A DNA stretch of 64,000 nucleotides, taken from assembly GCA_963580455.1 (NCBI GenBank), contig OY756957.1:8375001-8439000 (forward strand). Reading direction: 5' to 3'. The position numbers and the translations under genes are program-made. Below the pieces are notes generated by a model. That model had not been told where the DNA came from and searched no databases. It worked only from the letters and a program-made list of their open reading frames with translations. The stretch comes from Euonymus europaeus (Eukaryota; Streptophyta; Magnoliopsida; Celastrales; Celastraceae). Shown one piece after another: positions 12,633 through 24,870 of this stretch; within the stretch, counting starts at the first letter, position 1, and the number at the start of each line of letters is the position of its first letter.

Positions 12633-12894
12633 ATGTCTTCCAGGTGAGTTCAGGCAAGATCTTTGTGTTGCCTTATGTATTTAGCATGCATCTTTCTATG
12701 AGATGAAATTAACATCAAAACTTATAACCAATAAAATTAAGAATGCACCTTTTCAACCCAAAAAAATTATGCCTTTTGTTTTTGACTTTGAAAAACTTCA
12801 ATTTACTCCAACTCCTGTTGGCTACTCATTACATTTTAACGTATCTTTCATTGATGTAGCGTAGATTCTCATACAAGTTTCTGTTTGCCAGTGA

Positions 12895-14143
12895 TGTCAC
12901 ATTGAGAAAGATGCTGTATTGTTAAAATTCGGAGAAAGAGTTGCTGCTATCGAAATTGGCGTACTTGCTACTTTGGGTGTACTACTGGTGAAGGTATATA
13001 ATGTCACTCATTTGTGCTTTTACTTGAACCAATGATATATAATGCTTTTATCTAGGTATATCCTAAACCAACAATTGATGTGCTTTCTACTGGAGATGAT
13101 CTTGTGGAACCTGCAAAACGTCTAAGTTGTGGCTAGGCAGAGTTTGGACATCAGAAAAGCTGCATTGCATATGGTGCGTTGTTTGCTTATTTATCATTTC
13201 ATTTACTGAGGCTTTGTAAATTCTTCCAAAAAAGGATATAGGACTGGTATATGCAGTTCTAGAATAAGTCTTGAGGTCCTCTGAATATGCAGTTAATAAG
13301 TTCTATTATGAGAACTTAACGAACTAGAATATGTTTTTATTGACAGTGTCTCTCATATACGACTTTTTTCTTTCTTTCTTATCTTATTATAGCATAGCAT
13401 TGATTTTGATTTAGGTTCAAATGAAACCAGGGAAACATTTGACATTCATAGTGGTAATCGTGAAATCGGCAGACAATATTGTGGCAAAGAAGATTCTTGC
13501 ATTTGGACTCCCTGGAAATCTAGTAACCCTCATCCTTCACGGTTGCAAAACATCCATCTCTTTCCCCTTCTTCAATTGTTATTCATGTAATGTAATTATA
13601 AGGCTCACTTTTGGTCGTTAGAGACTTAGAGTACATGCTCACCTTTTGCAATTTATTAAGACAGGCCCAAATCGTACAGAATGTCATCGTACTATCAGGA
13701 AATTGAAGGTCAATGATGGATCAAGCAGTTCTGGGTGAGTTGTTCAGGCATTTTGTCTCCCGGATCATGCATGGGATTTTGAGTGATTATTATTAGGAGT
13801 TAAATTTCTTCCTTCTAGGCTTTATTTGTTGCTCAGTTGGTCCATTATAACAATGTCCAGCTGCATTTATATTTCAGATTTGTTGCTGAGAGTACTGGTC
13901 ATTAGATGAGCAGTCCACTTTTAAGTATGAAGTCAGCTAATGCCTTGTTGGAATTGCTGACAACAGATAGTGAAATACTCTCTGATTTAAGTTGTGGTGC
14001 TTTATGGCATTGCATTTAGCTTCTGCTCAGCCATTAATTAAATCAGAGCATGTTGTTGTAGATGAATTGTGGGTTGTTGAATTCAAAAAAGTTGTTATGA
14101 CAGCAGGTGATACTGTTGCATCTGTGGCTTGCCCTAATAGAAG
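12895..14143 (+). pseudogene. CNX1 fossil, tandem copy 2 (E domain to start of G domain)
   Basis: A second series. 12895-12993 reads IEKDAVLLKFGERVAAIEIG followed by LATLG, with a GT donor at 12994. 13056-13135 reads VYPKPTIDVLSTGDDLVEPA. 13415-13530 reads MKPGKHLTF and KILAFGLPGNL. 13663-13734 reads GPNRTECHRTIRKLKVNDGS with a GTGAGT donor. 13878-13974 reads FVAESTGH, a stop, then MSSPLLSMKSANALLELL. 14085-14143 reads a weak G-domain start (GDTVASVACPNRR) with a GTATGT donor at 14144. It has in-frame stops (13911-13913 among others) and lacks the TSGGVS exon. Order and spacing match copy 1, so it arose by tandem duplication of the gene or its remains. Confidence 0.82.
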
Positions 14144-14198
14144 GTATGTTGTTTTATGCTGTATTTTACGATGTTTGTTGTTGCATATAAATCATAAG

Positions 14199-14282
14199 CT
14201 GTTGAATTCAGAGTTGATGTTGTGATAGTACATGATATTGTTGCATCTGAGGCTGGCCCTGAGAAATTGGATGTTATTTTAT
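14199..14282 (+). pseudogene. CNX1 G-domain exon remnant, extra copy
   Basis: AAGCTGTTGAATTCAGAG matches the 5' part of the remnant at 5095. The following frame VVIVHDIVASEAGPE resembles the family VAILTVSDTVSAGAGPD. It sits only about 60 bp after the remnant at 14143, suggesting a small local duplication of this exon. Confidence 0.5.
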
Positions 14283-14479
14283 GTTGTATTTTACGATGTT
14301 TGACAGAAGGTATGTTATTTTATGTTGTTCTTTACAATGCTCTTCCACTCCTAAATATGTGATGTTTTAGCCACATACCTGGTTGGAAGTATCATCCTAC
14401 ATTGGTTTTGTGTTTCTCTTATTCATGTCTTGATACAGCCTCCCTACATATTATGGGGGTAAGATCTGCGTATATTATA

Positions 14480-15830
14480 TCCGGTTCCGACTTTATCCAT
14501 TGCGTTGCCTTTTGTATGAGAGTTGTTTACATTTTTTACTATTCGTGACCGGAACCATGTGGCTTAAAGTTATGGGTTATTGATATTGTATGATTTTTAC
14601 AGTTGTTGGCGGCCCACTTTTGAGTTCGTTGCCCCCAATAAATTGATATCAGAGTGAGTTGAATTAGTACTTTTGGAGAAAAGTGAGATGTATCTCTTGA
14701 TCGGTCCCTTATCCATGCATTTTTATCTTTAAACGATTTTTTGATGGACTGGGTGTGAGATTATGTAAATAAAGTCCCTGAGCAGGCAATAAAAGTATGA
14801 GGGTTGTTGGTTGGTCTCTTGATGGAATACAGTGAATCAGTGATACACATAAATGAGTGGAAGGGTAAGTAAAAAAATAGTACAGTGTTGCCTTGGATGG
14901 CTCAAATTGGTGAAATTTCCTCTGATATTGAAAGGAAATCTTATGCAGCAGTTACCTTATAAATGTTCTGGCCACAATCCAATGTCTCTAAATTGTCACT
15001 TTTTAATTGAAAATTGCATAACCTGTGGTTTGAGAATGAGAATCTAGTGCCATTGATAAACTTGGAGATCCTTGGTTGGAACCTCTTCTGAAGCACTTTT
15101 TGATTTAAAGTGATTCTAGTCATTTGTGGTGACTGCTACTATCTAGTGCCATTTATACTGACTTTATCCATTGCGGTGCCTTGTGCATGAGAGTTGTTTA
15201 CATTTTTTACTATTCGTGACCGGAACCATGTGGCTTGAAGTTATGGGTTATTGATGTTGTATGATTTTGACAGTTGTTGGCGGCCCACTTTTGAGTTCGT
15301 TGCCCCCAATAAATTGATATTAGAGTGAGTTGAATTATTAATTTTGGAGAAAAGTGAGATGTATCTCTTGATAGGTCCCTTATCCATGCATTTTTACCTT
15401 TAAACGATTGTTTGATGGACTGGGTGTGAGATTATGTAAATAAAGTCCCTGAGCAGGCAATAAGAATATGAGGGTTGTTGGTTGGTCTCTTGACGGAATA
15501 TAGTGAATCAGTGATACACATAAATGAGTGGAAGGGTAAGTAAAAAAATAGTACAGTGTTGCCTTGGCTGGCTCAAATTGGTGAACTTTCCTGAGTTTCC
15601 TCTGATATTGAAAGGAAATCTTATGCAGCAGTTACCTTATAATTGTTCTGGCCACAATCCAGTGTCTCTAAATTGCCACTTTTTAATTGAAAATTGCATA
15701 ACCTGTGGTTTGAGAATGAGAATCTAGTGCCATTGATAAACTTGGAGATCCTTGGTTCGAACCTCTTCTGAAGCACTTTTTGATTTAAAGTGATTCAAGT
15801 CATTTGTGGGTGACTGCTACTATCTAGAGT
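14480..15830 (+). repeat. tandem duplication, unit about 671 bp
   Basis: 14480-15150 and about 15155-15830 are near copies: ACTTTATCCATTGC, GTTTACATTTTTTACTATTC, TTGTTGGCGGCCCACTTTTG, GAGTGGAAGGGTAAGTAAAA and GCATAACCTGTGGTTTGAG recur at a constant offset of about 671 bp. A third, more diverged partial copy follows at about 16380-16720 and a fourth at about 8640-9010. The open frames 14853-15047 and 15524-15727 are the same repeat segment and have no family match. Confidence 0.88.
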
Positions 15831-17778
15831 TTAATCTACAGGTATGGGTCCAGTATTTCTCAACATCGAAGTATCGGACAGGTTCCAATGCGATCCAAAA
15901 AGAAAAATGCTTACTTATTATTAAAATCAGCTTATTTCTCTTTATCAAAGTAAATACTTGGGAATTACTACTGTTTGCTACGATATTTACAAAATAATTT
16001 AGCTAGTCATCTGTCACTTTTAAGACAGTCTTTTGGATGCAGTGCCTTAAAAATTTCCTTGCGCATTATTTTCTTGAAACTGAGCCTGTCTGTCTCGAAT
16101 AATACCATTGTGCTACTTAGACTATTTCACTCAAATAATGCGGTAGATCCGCTGATCTCTGAGGTGAGGGTGTGATGCCATTGGCCCTGATTTGCAGATA
16201 GATATGGAGCTGGATATGGATTATATCCCTTTTTACTATATTTCATTTTCCATGCAAGAAAAGTTCCCTTTTTACTATATCGAATCTAAATCGTGCCATC
16301 ATTTCGTTGGATTTTTCATAAAATTATCTTCTACGTTTATTTTCCTTCAGATTTGTAAGTTCTCAATCCATTTGTGTGTTACCTTGAAATATATTTTGGT
16401 TGACTGGGTGTAATATATGTAAATTTGGGTCTCTGAGTAGGCAATAAAAGTATGGAGATTGTTGGTTGGTCTCTTGAAAGAGTGCAGCGAAGCACCTAAA
16501 TGAGTGGAAGGATAAGACAAAGATTAAAGTTTTGTCTCTTGGCTAGCTGAAATTACTGAACCTGAAAGGAAATTTTATCGCCCCTCTTTCGAGAAAAAAA
16601 TGCGTAAAACTGTGGTTTGAGAATGAGAATCTTGCCCCTTCAGTAAACTTGGAGATTCTTGGTTTGAATTTCTGCGGGAGCACCTTTTTTAAAGTGATTC
16701 TAGTCAATTTTTGGTGACTGTTTGAATCCAGAATTTACTCTGAAAGTATGGTCCAATACTCCAATGTGCCTCAACCTTAAGATGGGTTCCAAAGTTATCG
16801 AAAAAGAAAAAATATTAACTACTTATTGTCAAAATCAGATTATTTAAACGTTTTGATTTAAATGACTGCATGTATCTAGTTATGCTTTTAGAGTCATTGC
16901 AATCAAAGGAATGAAGGATGCTTTGATATTTTTTAGGTATTTGGACTTTTTATAATTGACCAAAAATCTTCATTTTGGTTTTGTATCCCTAAGGAAGAGG
17001 ATGGGAGGTTTATATTCAATATTGAAAGCATTCAGTCAACTTCTTGATTTGATGTTTCAAAGAGGTCGTTTTATGGATACCAAAGTGAGAGAAGAACTGA
17101 TGTTCCGCCTTATCAAAGTTTGATACGGAATCGATGAATGCTCTGCTAGAATGTTCTTATGGTGGTATTACCTCTATGAGGAGATGCAAATTTGGTGTCC
17201 TTACTTGGTGTATCTGGATACTCTTGTTTCAATTGCTATTTCTGAGAGGTCATTTAATTGATTGCAAAGCAAAAGAGCAAAGTCGATTTTTCTCTTTTTT
17301 CAGAGTCAACGTGGGAAATACTGAACTCTTTGCTACATATTAGCAAGTGATTCATGGATATATAAAATTCTTGTTAAACCTAGGCATCGGCATAAACCCT
17401 GAAATTCATTCATACTGAGCCCATCTATCTTCCAGTACTCTCTCTGTAGTAGGGGTCTTAACTATTGGTTTTTTTGACATTTTGGTTATCGAATGGTTTT
17501 TTAGTTATCAATTGAGTTTTTGGTTAGTTTTAGTGTAAATATGTGATTTTAAATTTTTGTTAACAAAAGAACTATCAAATGTTTCGATTTCGGTTTTGTC
17601 AGTTTTTTTTTTAAAGTCGTACTTTGTAGAAATGTTTTGAAATCTGTTTATTGGTAAAGTGAGCCCGTGCTTTATGTTTTACAGCTCACATTGGCTTCGT
17701 TCCTTCATATGGTGGTTGTGAGCATCATGGTTCCATAGTTATGCCACCATGTGGACTTTCTCATTTCCTGATCTTCTT
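15831..17778. other. non-coding, intron-like remains of the CNX1 tract
   Basis: No exon recognised between the G-domain start at about 14.1 kb and the G-domain end at 17.78 kb, except diverged intron repeats (about 16380-16720). Short open frames have no motif. Confidence 0.5.
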
Positions 17779-17850
17779 TTATCGCACCTGGTAATGCAAA
17801 TGTTGTTGCTAAATGCATTGAGGCTTTGATGCATGCTCTTATGCATTGAG
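17779..17850 (+). pseudogene. CNX1 G-domain C-terminal exon remnant
   Basis: The frame reads APGNANVVAKCIEALMHAL, matching the conserved MPGNPNAVAECMEALLPAL segment near the C-terminus of the CNX1 G domain. A partial duplicate of ATGCATTGAGGCTTT follows at 17846-17860. The real CNX1 runs on for tens of residues; here a stop follows almost at once. It marks the 3' end of the tandem copy 2 fossil. Confidence 0.7.
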
Positions 17851-17859
17851 GCTTTTATC

Positions 17860-19030
17860 GCACCTGGTGCACAGATATAGAGGGGAACTGATGTAAGTTT
17901 GCAACTGCTAGTGGCATAGAATCCAATTCCAGACAGCAGAAAAGATTTTCTGGGGTGTATATTTTGCCTGATCACTGTTTTTCTCTCTTTAATTTACAAT
18001 GATCGAGCTACAACCAAAGCAGCAGTAGTGGTACAAACACGTCTCTCCTATCACTGAAATACTTTGTGTAGGTTCCTGATGGTTCTGTTATATTTTGGTA
18101 CTTGTAAGATTAAGCGGTAGTTATGATCTTCCACCACAGGAATCACAACCACCATCAGGTAAGGTGCAACTGCAAACAAAAAGGGGGTAAAATGTCGGTT
18201 GCAACGACAGGTACATATTACCTTTTGGCTGAGGGAAAAAGGTCGATTGCCAATGAAAGTTGAAAAGTTTCACGTTCGCATTGAAAAATTGAAGTTTTTT
18301 GTTAGCGTCAAAAACAAAACGAGCCAAACCGTTCCTATAAATACTCCATCCCATTAAAAAATTTCATCCTAATTTTGCAGCACTAACAATGAGAGGGAGA
18401 CAAAGTTCGTAACTCGGGTTTACGAAATTGTTCAAATTGTTATTGTGGCTTGTGGTTTGCAGATTTGAATTGCCAATTACGTCACTAAAACTGATCGGAA
18501 AGAGTACTACTGCTGTATTTATATTAACAAGCTACACTGAGACAAGTTTTACGTACTCTGAGAACTTTTCTATTAGTCTTCAAAAACAGTAAGTCTGCAT
18601 ATTAATTTTCAAGTACCTCCATAGCTTTCAACAGTGATGAAGAAATCTCTACCCATTTACTTCGTGAACTTCATAAATCAGCGGTCGAGGAATTGAAGAT
18701 TGTCTTAAAACTCAAGTGATTTGTGGCATAACCGTCTCCCAGATGTCCTCCTCATCTATGACAAATAGAGAAACTTAAAATTGTTTGTCTAATTGAGTTG
18801 GCGATCTAAATTTTTTGAACATCTTCAATATACACATTGTTGGGGGAATGGTTGAGAATGAAGAGTTCTCATGTCGAGGAGTCTAAATGTGGTCCGTTCA
18901 AGCCATTATGTGAAGAAGATAAGTTTGTTCATCATGGATAAGAGAACCGTCGTGAAGAGGAAAGCGAAGAGGTGAAGTGTCCTCTTGTTTCTCTGATTGC
19001 TTAAAAACATATCATCAAATCTAAATTAAA
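17860..19030. other. non-coding stretch
   Basis: No gene recognised. The piece at about 18377-18440 (ATGAGAGGGAGACAAAGTTCG…TTGTTCAAATTGTTA) is a diverged copy of 10182-10240, just upstream of the CNX1 exon-1 remnant, so another duplicated border lies here without a following exon. Confidence 0.5.
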
Positions 19031-20870
19031 TTAAAATAGTTTAAATAAAAATAGCCAGGTGGTGGCTTGGGCAACAAAATAAATCTTATGTGGCATGCTT
19101 AATATTTCAATTGATGATATAGATAGATCAAGTCTTGATTGCAATATATAAAGCCTCCATGTGTCATCCAAGAGAAGAAAATCAAAATTGACGTGGATGT
19201 TGTGAGAGCTAAGAATTTCCAGAGGTTTACTATAGTAATAGATTGCAATAACAGTTTTCATTTGAATTTGAGATACTTACATTGTTGGATACTTGAGCAT
19301 TTAGAAGCAAGGTTTCAATGTCATTGAAATACAGCGCATTTTCATTGTTCCAGACAATCGACCTGTTTTTTTGAAAGTATGATGTTGATTAGTTATGTAA
19401 CAAAATGTGAAAATTTGAAAAGAAAATTCAAAAATATACTAAATTATTAAAGGTAAGTTTTTTCCAAGACTTACTTGGTTCCTTTCAATGTTTCAATTTT
19501 TTTCAAGATCTGTTGTGTCACTTTCTTGATCAGAACAGGAGCCACATCACTTGATGTGGAAAATGTTGTTGTTTTTCTCTGTCTTTTATTCTTCACTTCT
19601 CTGATTTCTTGGTATTCATCGACATCAATGAAATCCGCTTCAAGTGTCTTCCCTTTTTTTGCCCTTTTTTCATATTCAAATTTTGAATCTTGTTATTCAA
19701 GTCTTGTCCTATTTTTGATGTTTCTGACCATTGACCTTGTCCTCATTGTAGTCATAATTGGAGTTGCATCTTTTTCCACAGTGTGTTCTGATTGCTCGTT
19801 TGATTGTTTATCAACAACTACTTGTTGTGTCATATTGTACACATTGAGCTCAGTAATTTGTTCAAGAAGTTGTTCATTTGACTTCTTTGCTTCATCAAGC
19901 TCAGCTTCCAACATATTTATCTTCTCTTACTTCTGTCTAGTGAGCTTATTCCCCAGCTTTTGTGATTCATCATTTTGAACATCTTTTGCAGGTTTATCGA
20001 AAACTGCATCTTTCTTCTGCTGTTGTAGCTTCATGTTCGCTTCTAACTATTTGATTTTGTTGGTCAACGAGTCAACTGTGCATGTAAGCTTTTTATTCTC
20101 ATGGTTCAACTCTGCAACCTCAACTGCCTTCTCTTCAAGCTTTGCAAATAGTTGTTTGTTCTCGACAAGCAAAGTTTTCAGTTTATCATTTGCATCTGTT
20201 AGTTCTTTCTCCATTTATACAATTTTCATCTTCACATCTTTGGCTTCTGCTTTCTGTTCTTCAGCTTCTCATTGTTGTTTTTTTTGCTTCTACTTGCTTT
20301 TTTTGAACCTTATTCTTGCTGTTTGTCAGTTTCTAATTGCTATTCTTGAGCTTCTGCTTGTTGTTCTTTATTTGGTGTGTTCTCACCAATAGAGAGATGA
20401 TGTTGATTGTCCATGTAATCATCAAAAAATGGTGTTATCGGCGACGGTTGTTGCCTTGAGTTCTCAACAACATTTTGTTTTACTTCAGCATCAGCAGATT
20501 TAGCTTCTATTAAGCTTTCATTATCAACATTTTGTACTTCTTCATCATTGTCAGATGGAGTTTCTTCATTACTTTCATTATCTGTGTCTTCACTTGTCTC
20601 ATTAGTGTCAGAATGATATTCCTCATTGTCTTCATCACTTTCAGATTCAATTCCTTCAAATTCAACTTCAGTTTCTTTAGTACTTTTGGATTCTGCTTGA
20701 GTTTTTTCAACAATTTGTTTTCCTTTTTTCTTGATGTAGTTGCTTCTTCTTGTTTTTGATTCATATTAGTGCCTACAACTTGTTCTTGTTGTGCTGCCAG
20801 AGTCAACAACTATTTCTCTTCATTTGTTTCAACAATCTCACCTTTCATAACCTTGTTTGTTAAGAATCAA
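19031..20870 (-). pseudogene. 3' half of a decayed gene with acidic and coiled-coil regions
   Basis: On the minus strand several adjoining frames translate to strongly biased sequence: an acidic Ser/Glu/Asp tract about 20.4-20.7 kb (ESESDEDNEEYHSDTNE), then Lys/Glu/Gln-rich coiled-coil stretches (LEAELDEAKKSNEQLLEQIT at about 19.86-19.91 kb), and a more ordinary segment (ADFIDVDEYQEIREVKNKRQ) near 19.6 kb. Frames are broken by stops and frameshifts. With 28900-29780 on the far side of the Athila insertion it seems to form one minus-strand gene. The architecture (N-terminal plant-mobile-type region, acidic and coiled-coil middle) resembles transposon-associated plant genes often linked to Ulp1-like proteases, but I see no Ulp1 catalytic motif. 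Confidence 0.5.
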
Positions 20871-21027
20871 CATCAATTCAATACATTTTATAAATCTCGG
20901 TATATTTCAACATTTTTAGTACATTTGTGAAAATTATTAGTACATTTATACAAAATGAAATTCCAGTAAAATTATTCACTTAAAATAGCAGTAAATTGAT
21001 TTTGTACTATTGATTTTTTACGGTAGC

Positions 21028-22370
21028 TGATAAGTGCCAGAATATACATTCTAAAATTGATTACATATAGGCATTTATAAATGATTAAGGTTTAAAGTGA
21101 TGTATTTGTGCATTAAACTTCAAATATTATTTTGGGCATCACTTTATTATTTTAAATGAAATTTTGCTTCCTTGTCATTTAACCTAAGCAATTGTGAAAT
21201 TCTTTATCTATAAGTAAAAATATGTCATTCATGACATCACCATCATTTGCCTAAATAAATATCATGATATTTGTATGTGTGATATTTATTTGTATAATAT
21301 TTATATGTGTGATATTTTTTATTTTATTATTTTTGTATTTAAAATATCATGATATTTACATAATATTTTGTCTATAAAAGGAAATGAGGTCTTTGAAGAT
21401 AGCAAGATTTCAAGATTCCAAAATTCCAAGATTTGAAGAATTGAAGAAACAAAGCAAGAAGAAGAAATCTTTTGGAGGAAGAACAAAGAAGGAGGAAAAG
21501 GGTTGTATTCCTTAGCTTGTATTTCTTATGTTTTATATTTTGCTTGATTATGTATAATTAAACTTTTGTAGTTAGGGCTTAACTTTGAAGTCCTAAACAT
21601 GATTTCAATTATATAAGTTGTGTGGTGTGGATTGCAAATTTTCTTATAAGAATGATGATTTTGATTTTTCCATGTTATTTGAATTCTAATATTTTTGTTT
21701 CTTTGATTAGCTAACTTTGAAACATGTATTAGAGTTAATTGTTGTAGAGCAAGATCAATTACCCTGTTGAATATGTTCTTATTTGCAACATATAATTCGG
21801 TTAAACGAATTATGAAAAATCATTTCTTGAATATCTAAGTACAAACACCATGTATTAGGATTCTTGTAACATTCATATTCTCTTTACTCCTATTGGGTTT
21901 TTAATTGTTAATTGATGCAAACACCATGCTAGATTTCAATTAAGAATACACGTACTGAGGTAAACACCATGCACTGTACATGCACCTAAGAGAGAATCAT
22001 ACAACTTGAGTTTGACCATGACCTTGTTGTGAATGTTGTCATCATATACTTGTTGAAAATTTCAATCTACCATTTCTTATAAATTGTTTGATTGTTTTGT
22101 GGTGGATAGTGAGTCCTAGCAAGGATTTTTAGAAATTGAAACTCGTCACTTAATATTCTTATTTTTAATACTAATGTGTTTGTTTTATTCTATGTTATAA
22201 GACTTAAACAACCCCCCCCCCCCCCCCTTTACTATTATGTGTAAATTATATTCAAGTGTTAGGTTGTATATTTATTAGTATCACTCCTTGTGGGATCGAC
22301 TTTTACTTGTCAATTATATATTATTTGTACAGTTATAAGATTATATTAAATTGTTACTAACGACATAACA
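21028..22370 (+). repeat. Athila-like 5' LTR
   Basis: Starts TGATAAGTGCC and ends CGACATAACA (TG…CA). A TATA box TATAAAAG lies at 21373-21380, followed by a purine-rich leader, the usual promoter layout. Contains a run of 16 C at 22212-22227. 1343 bp, nearly identical to 27544-28885. Confidence 0.96.
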
Positions 22371-22375
22371 ATTTT

Positions 22376-22393
22376 TGGCGCCGTTGCCGGGGA
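22376..22393 (+). promoter_or_regulatory. primer binding site for tRNA-Asp
   Basis: TGGCGCCGTTGCCGGGGA, five bases after the 5' LTR end, is complementary to the 3' end of plant tRNA-Asp including CCA. This primer choice is common in Athila and related Gypsy elements. It fixes the element's orientation as plus. Confidence 0.9.
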
Positions 22394-23160
22394 GTGATTC
22401 TCTGATACAGTGTCAACTAACTCTTGTTTATTATTTAGTTATTTATTACTGTTGTTAATTACTATGGTTGGCTTCATTGCCCCATTTTATTAATGGTCGA
22501 TTCTACCGCCTACCTTTGTTAATATATGTATATATTTATATATCTATTAGTATTAATGGCTGGTTTTACCGCCTATTAATATGCATTAATATTTACTAAC
22601 ATTACTAATTTTTTTTATTTGTTTTTATTTTTATACATGGTTGGCTTTATATGCCCCATTTTATTTTTATGTATACTAACTTTTTAATTATTTGTATTTT
22701 CTTTTTGTGGTTGGCCTTATCAGCCCCATTTTATTTTTTCTGTATATTAAGTTTTTTTTAGCACCTCCTATATGGAAGGTTATTAATTAACATGGTTGGC
22801 ATTATCTGCCCCATTTTATTTATTCTGTATACTATTTTTTTTTTTATTATTATTTTTTTTATATATATTTTTTTATCTTAGCACCTCCTATATGGAAGGT
22901 TATTAATTAATGTGGTTGGCTCAAATCGCCCCATTTTTCTTAATTTGTTTTTATTTTTATTTTTATTTTTATGTATACTAACTTTTTATATACTGTATAC
23001 TAACTCCTAATTTTTTATATAATGTATACTAACTACATTAATTTTGTTGATTGTGATTGACACTGTCATCCTCTAAATTTCCTGTATATTAATTTATGTT
23101 TATGGTTGGCTTTGCCACCTAAATATCTCATTGCTATTTTTTTTTCTTCTATTATACAGA
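22394..23160 (+). other. Athila-like untranslated leader with tandem short repeats
   Basis: Between the primer site and gag. A motif ATGGTTGGCTT..GCCCCATTTTATT recurs at about 22463, 22640, 22708, 22791, 22912 and 23102, separated by T-rich stretches, and TTAGCACCTCCTATATGGAAGG occurs twice (22758, 22879). No coding frame. The repeat pattern suggests a structured RNA leader or simply slippage-grown repeats. Confidence 0.7.
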
Positions 23161-23167
23161 TACATGC

Positions 23168-24626
23168 ATGTCCCGCTCAGATTCGGAGAACTTATTGAGT
23201 GACAACATCTCGTTAGACACAAAATTAGCGGATATTCGTCTATTTTGCCAACAACGAAAAAGAGACCGTCAAACTCCTGAGATATCACCTTTGACGTCAC
23301 CAGTCACAAGTCCCAGAGTCATAGTCCAAATGGCAGAAGAACCAACTGACATGAGTAGGCCACTTAAGGATTTTTCAGTGCCTCAAGCAGCTGATCAGGC
23401 CTCATGCATTGTCTACCCCCAGACTACCGTAGACAATTTTGAACTAAAGTCGGGCATGATCCATTTATTACCTACATTCTTGGGCCATGCTGGAGAAGAT
23501 CCTCATATGCATCTTAAAGAGTTTTTTGATGTGTGTTCTACAATCAAAATAAGAGGATTAACTGATGAGCAAGTCCGTCTACGATTGTTTCCATTCAGTT
23601 TGAAGGAACAATCGAAGACATGGCTTCACTCTTTACAAAGAGGATCAATTAGAACATGGACATATTTGGCAAACAAGTTCTTGACAAAATTCTTTCCAGC
23701 TCAAAAAAACAAATAAAATAAGAAAAGAGATCGTGAGCATTCAACAAAATGATGGAGAAGTATTCCATGAGTATTGGGAGAGGTACAAGAGACTCTTAAG
23801 TTCTTGTCCTCATCATAATATTCAAGAATGGCTTCTTATGCAATATTTTTATGAGGGGATGTTGGATTCAGATCGAAAAATGGTGGACGCCACATCTGGT
23901 GGTGGACTGATGAATAACAATGCCGAGCAAGCAAGGGAAATGTTCGAAACTCTATCAACCAATTCTCAACAATGGAGCTACAATAGAGTGAGAGAACCGC
24001 AAAAAAAAGTTGGAGTCTATGAAGCACAGTCAAGTTCAATCATGGAAGCTCAGATTGCCAATCTGACAGATATGGTGAAGCAGCTAATCATTCTAATAGC
24101 TCAGGTGTGTACTATTTGTAGTACACCTGGACATGCCATGGGAAATTGCCCACAAAATGAAGTTGCTGTCTTAGATGGTCAAATCAATGCATTGACCACC
24201 TATCCAAATCAGAACATGAATCAGATGCAAAGGCCACGTAATGATCCTTTCTCTTCTACCTACAATCCAGGATGGAGGAATCATCCAAATTTTAGGTGGA
24301 GTAATAATCAACCAATGCAACAGCCTTTTACCCAAGTACCACAACATCGGGGTCAAGTTGAGCCTTCAAAACCATCACTTGAAGATATGGTTACATCAAT
24401 GGCGCAAAGCACTCAAGCGTTTATGCAGAAAACGAATAACGCCATTGCAAATCTGGAGCAACAAATGAGACAATTAGCCACTGCCTTAAATGAAAGAGAA
24501 CCTGGAAAGTTTCCTGGCCAAGTTGTTGTCAACCCCAAAATGAACGAACAGGCCAAAGCAATCACTCTTAGGGGAGGAAAAACAATTGGCAAGACGAGCA
24601 TTCCTGAAGAAGAGAAACCATTTTGA
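23168..24626 (+). pseudogene. gag of the Athila-like element, one frameshift
   Basis: The first frame (23168-23716) contains the retrotransposon gag core (FLGHAGEDPHMHLKEFFDVC; LRLFPFSLKEQSKTWL; FLTKFFPA). The frame shifts in an A-rich tract near 23706-23720 and continues at 23733-24626 with YWERYKRLLSSCPHH and a CCHC zinc knuckle (CTICSTPGHAMGNC). It ends in the usual transition to protease, AITLRGGKTIGK, but the protease is absent. Gag forms the particle and binds the RNA. The single shift may be a late mutation, since the LTRs are almost identical. Confidence 0.9.
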
Positions 24627-24870
24627 ACTTGGGCAGAAAGTCTTGTTATATCACTCATGCCTTCGACTATTCCCAGGTAAGCTTCGTTCACGTTGGTATG
24701 AACCATTTTTTATTACTCATGTTTTTCCACATATTGCAGTGAATCTTCAACACCTACAGACTGGAAGCATTTTCAAAGTGAATGGTCATCGTCTCAAGAA
24801 CTATTTAGAGCCAGCAACAGAAAATGTTGAAGAAAATTTACAGCTCACGGATCCTGTTCCACTCACTTGA
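24600..24870 (+). pseudogene. integrase C-terminal fragment joined to gag by deletion
   Basis: Right after the gag end, in another frame, the sequence reads FELGQKVLLYHSCLRLFPGK then WYEPFFITHVFPH and FKVNGHRLKNYLE, the C-terminal tail of Athila-type integrase. The jump from the protease border to the integrase tail happens within about 24605-24630, so more than 3 kb of pol (protease, RT, RNase H, integrase zinc and DDE parts) is missing. No catalytic residue remains. Confidence 0.85.

Noticed and set aside
19475..20809. Long plus-strand frames rich in Ser, Phe and Cys (19475-19978, 20033-20392, 20532-20759)
   Set aside because: They are antisense shadows of the Lys/Glu/Gln coiled-coil coding sequence on the minus strand.
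22210..22230. Run of 16 C, considered as an assembly artefact or gap marker
   Set aside because: A matching run of 15 C is at the same place in the other LTR, so it is a real feature of the element.
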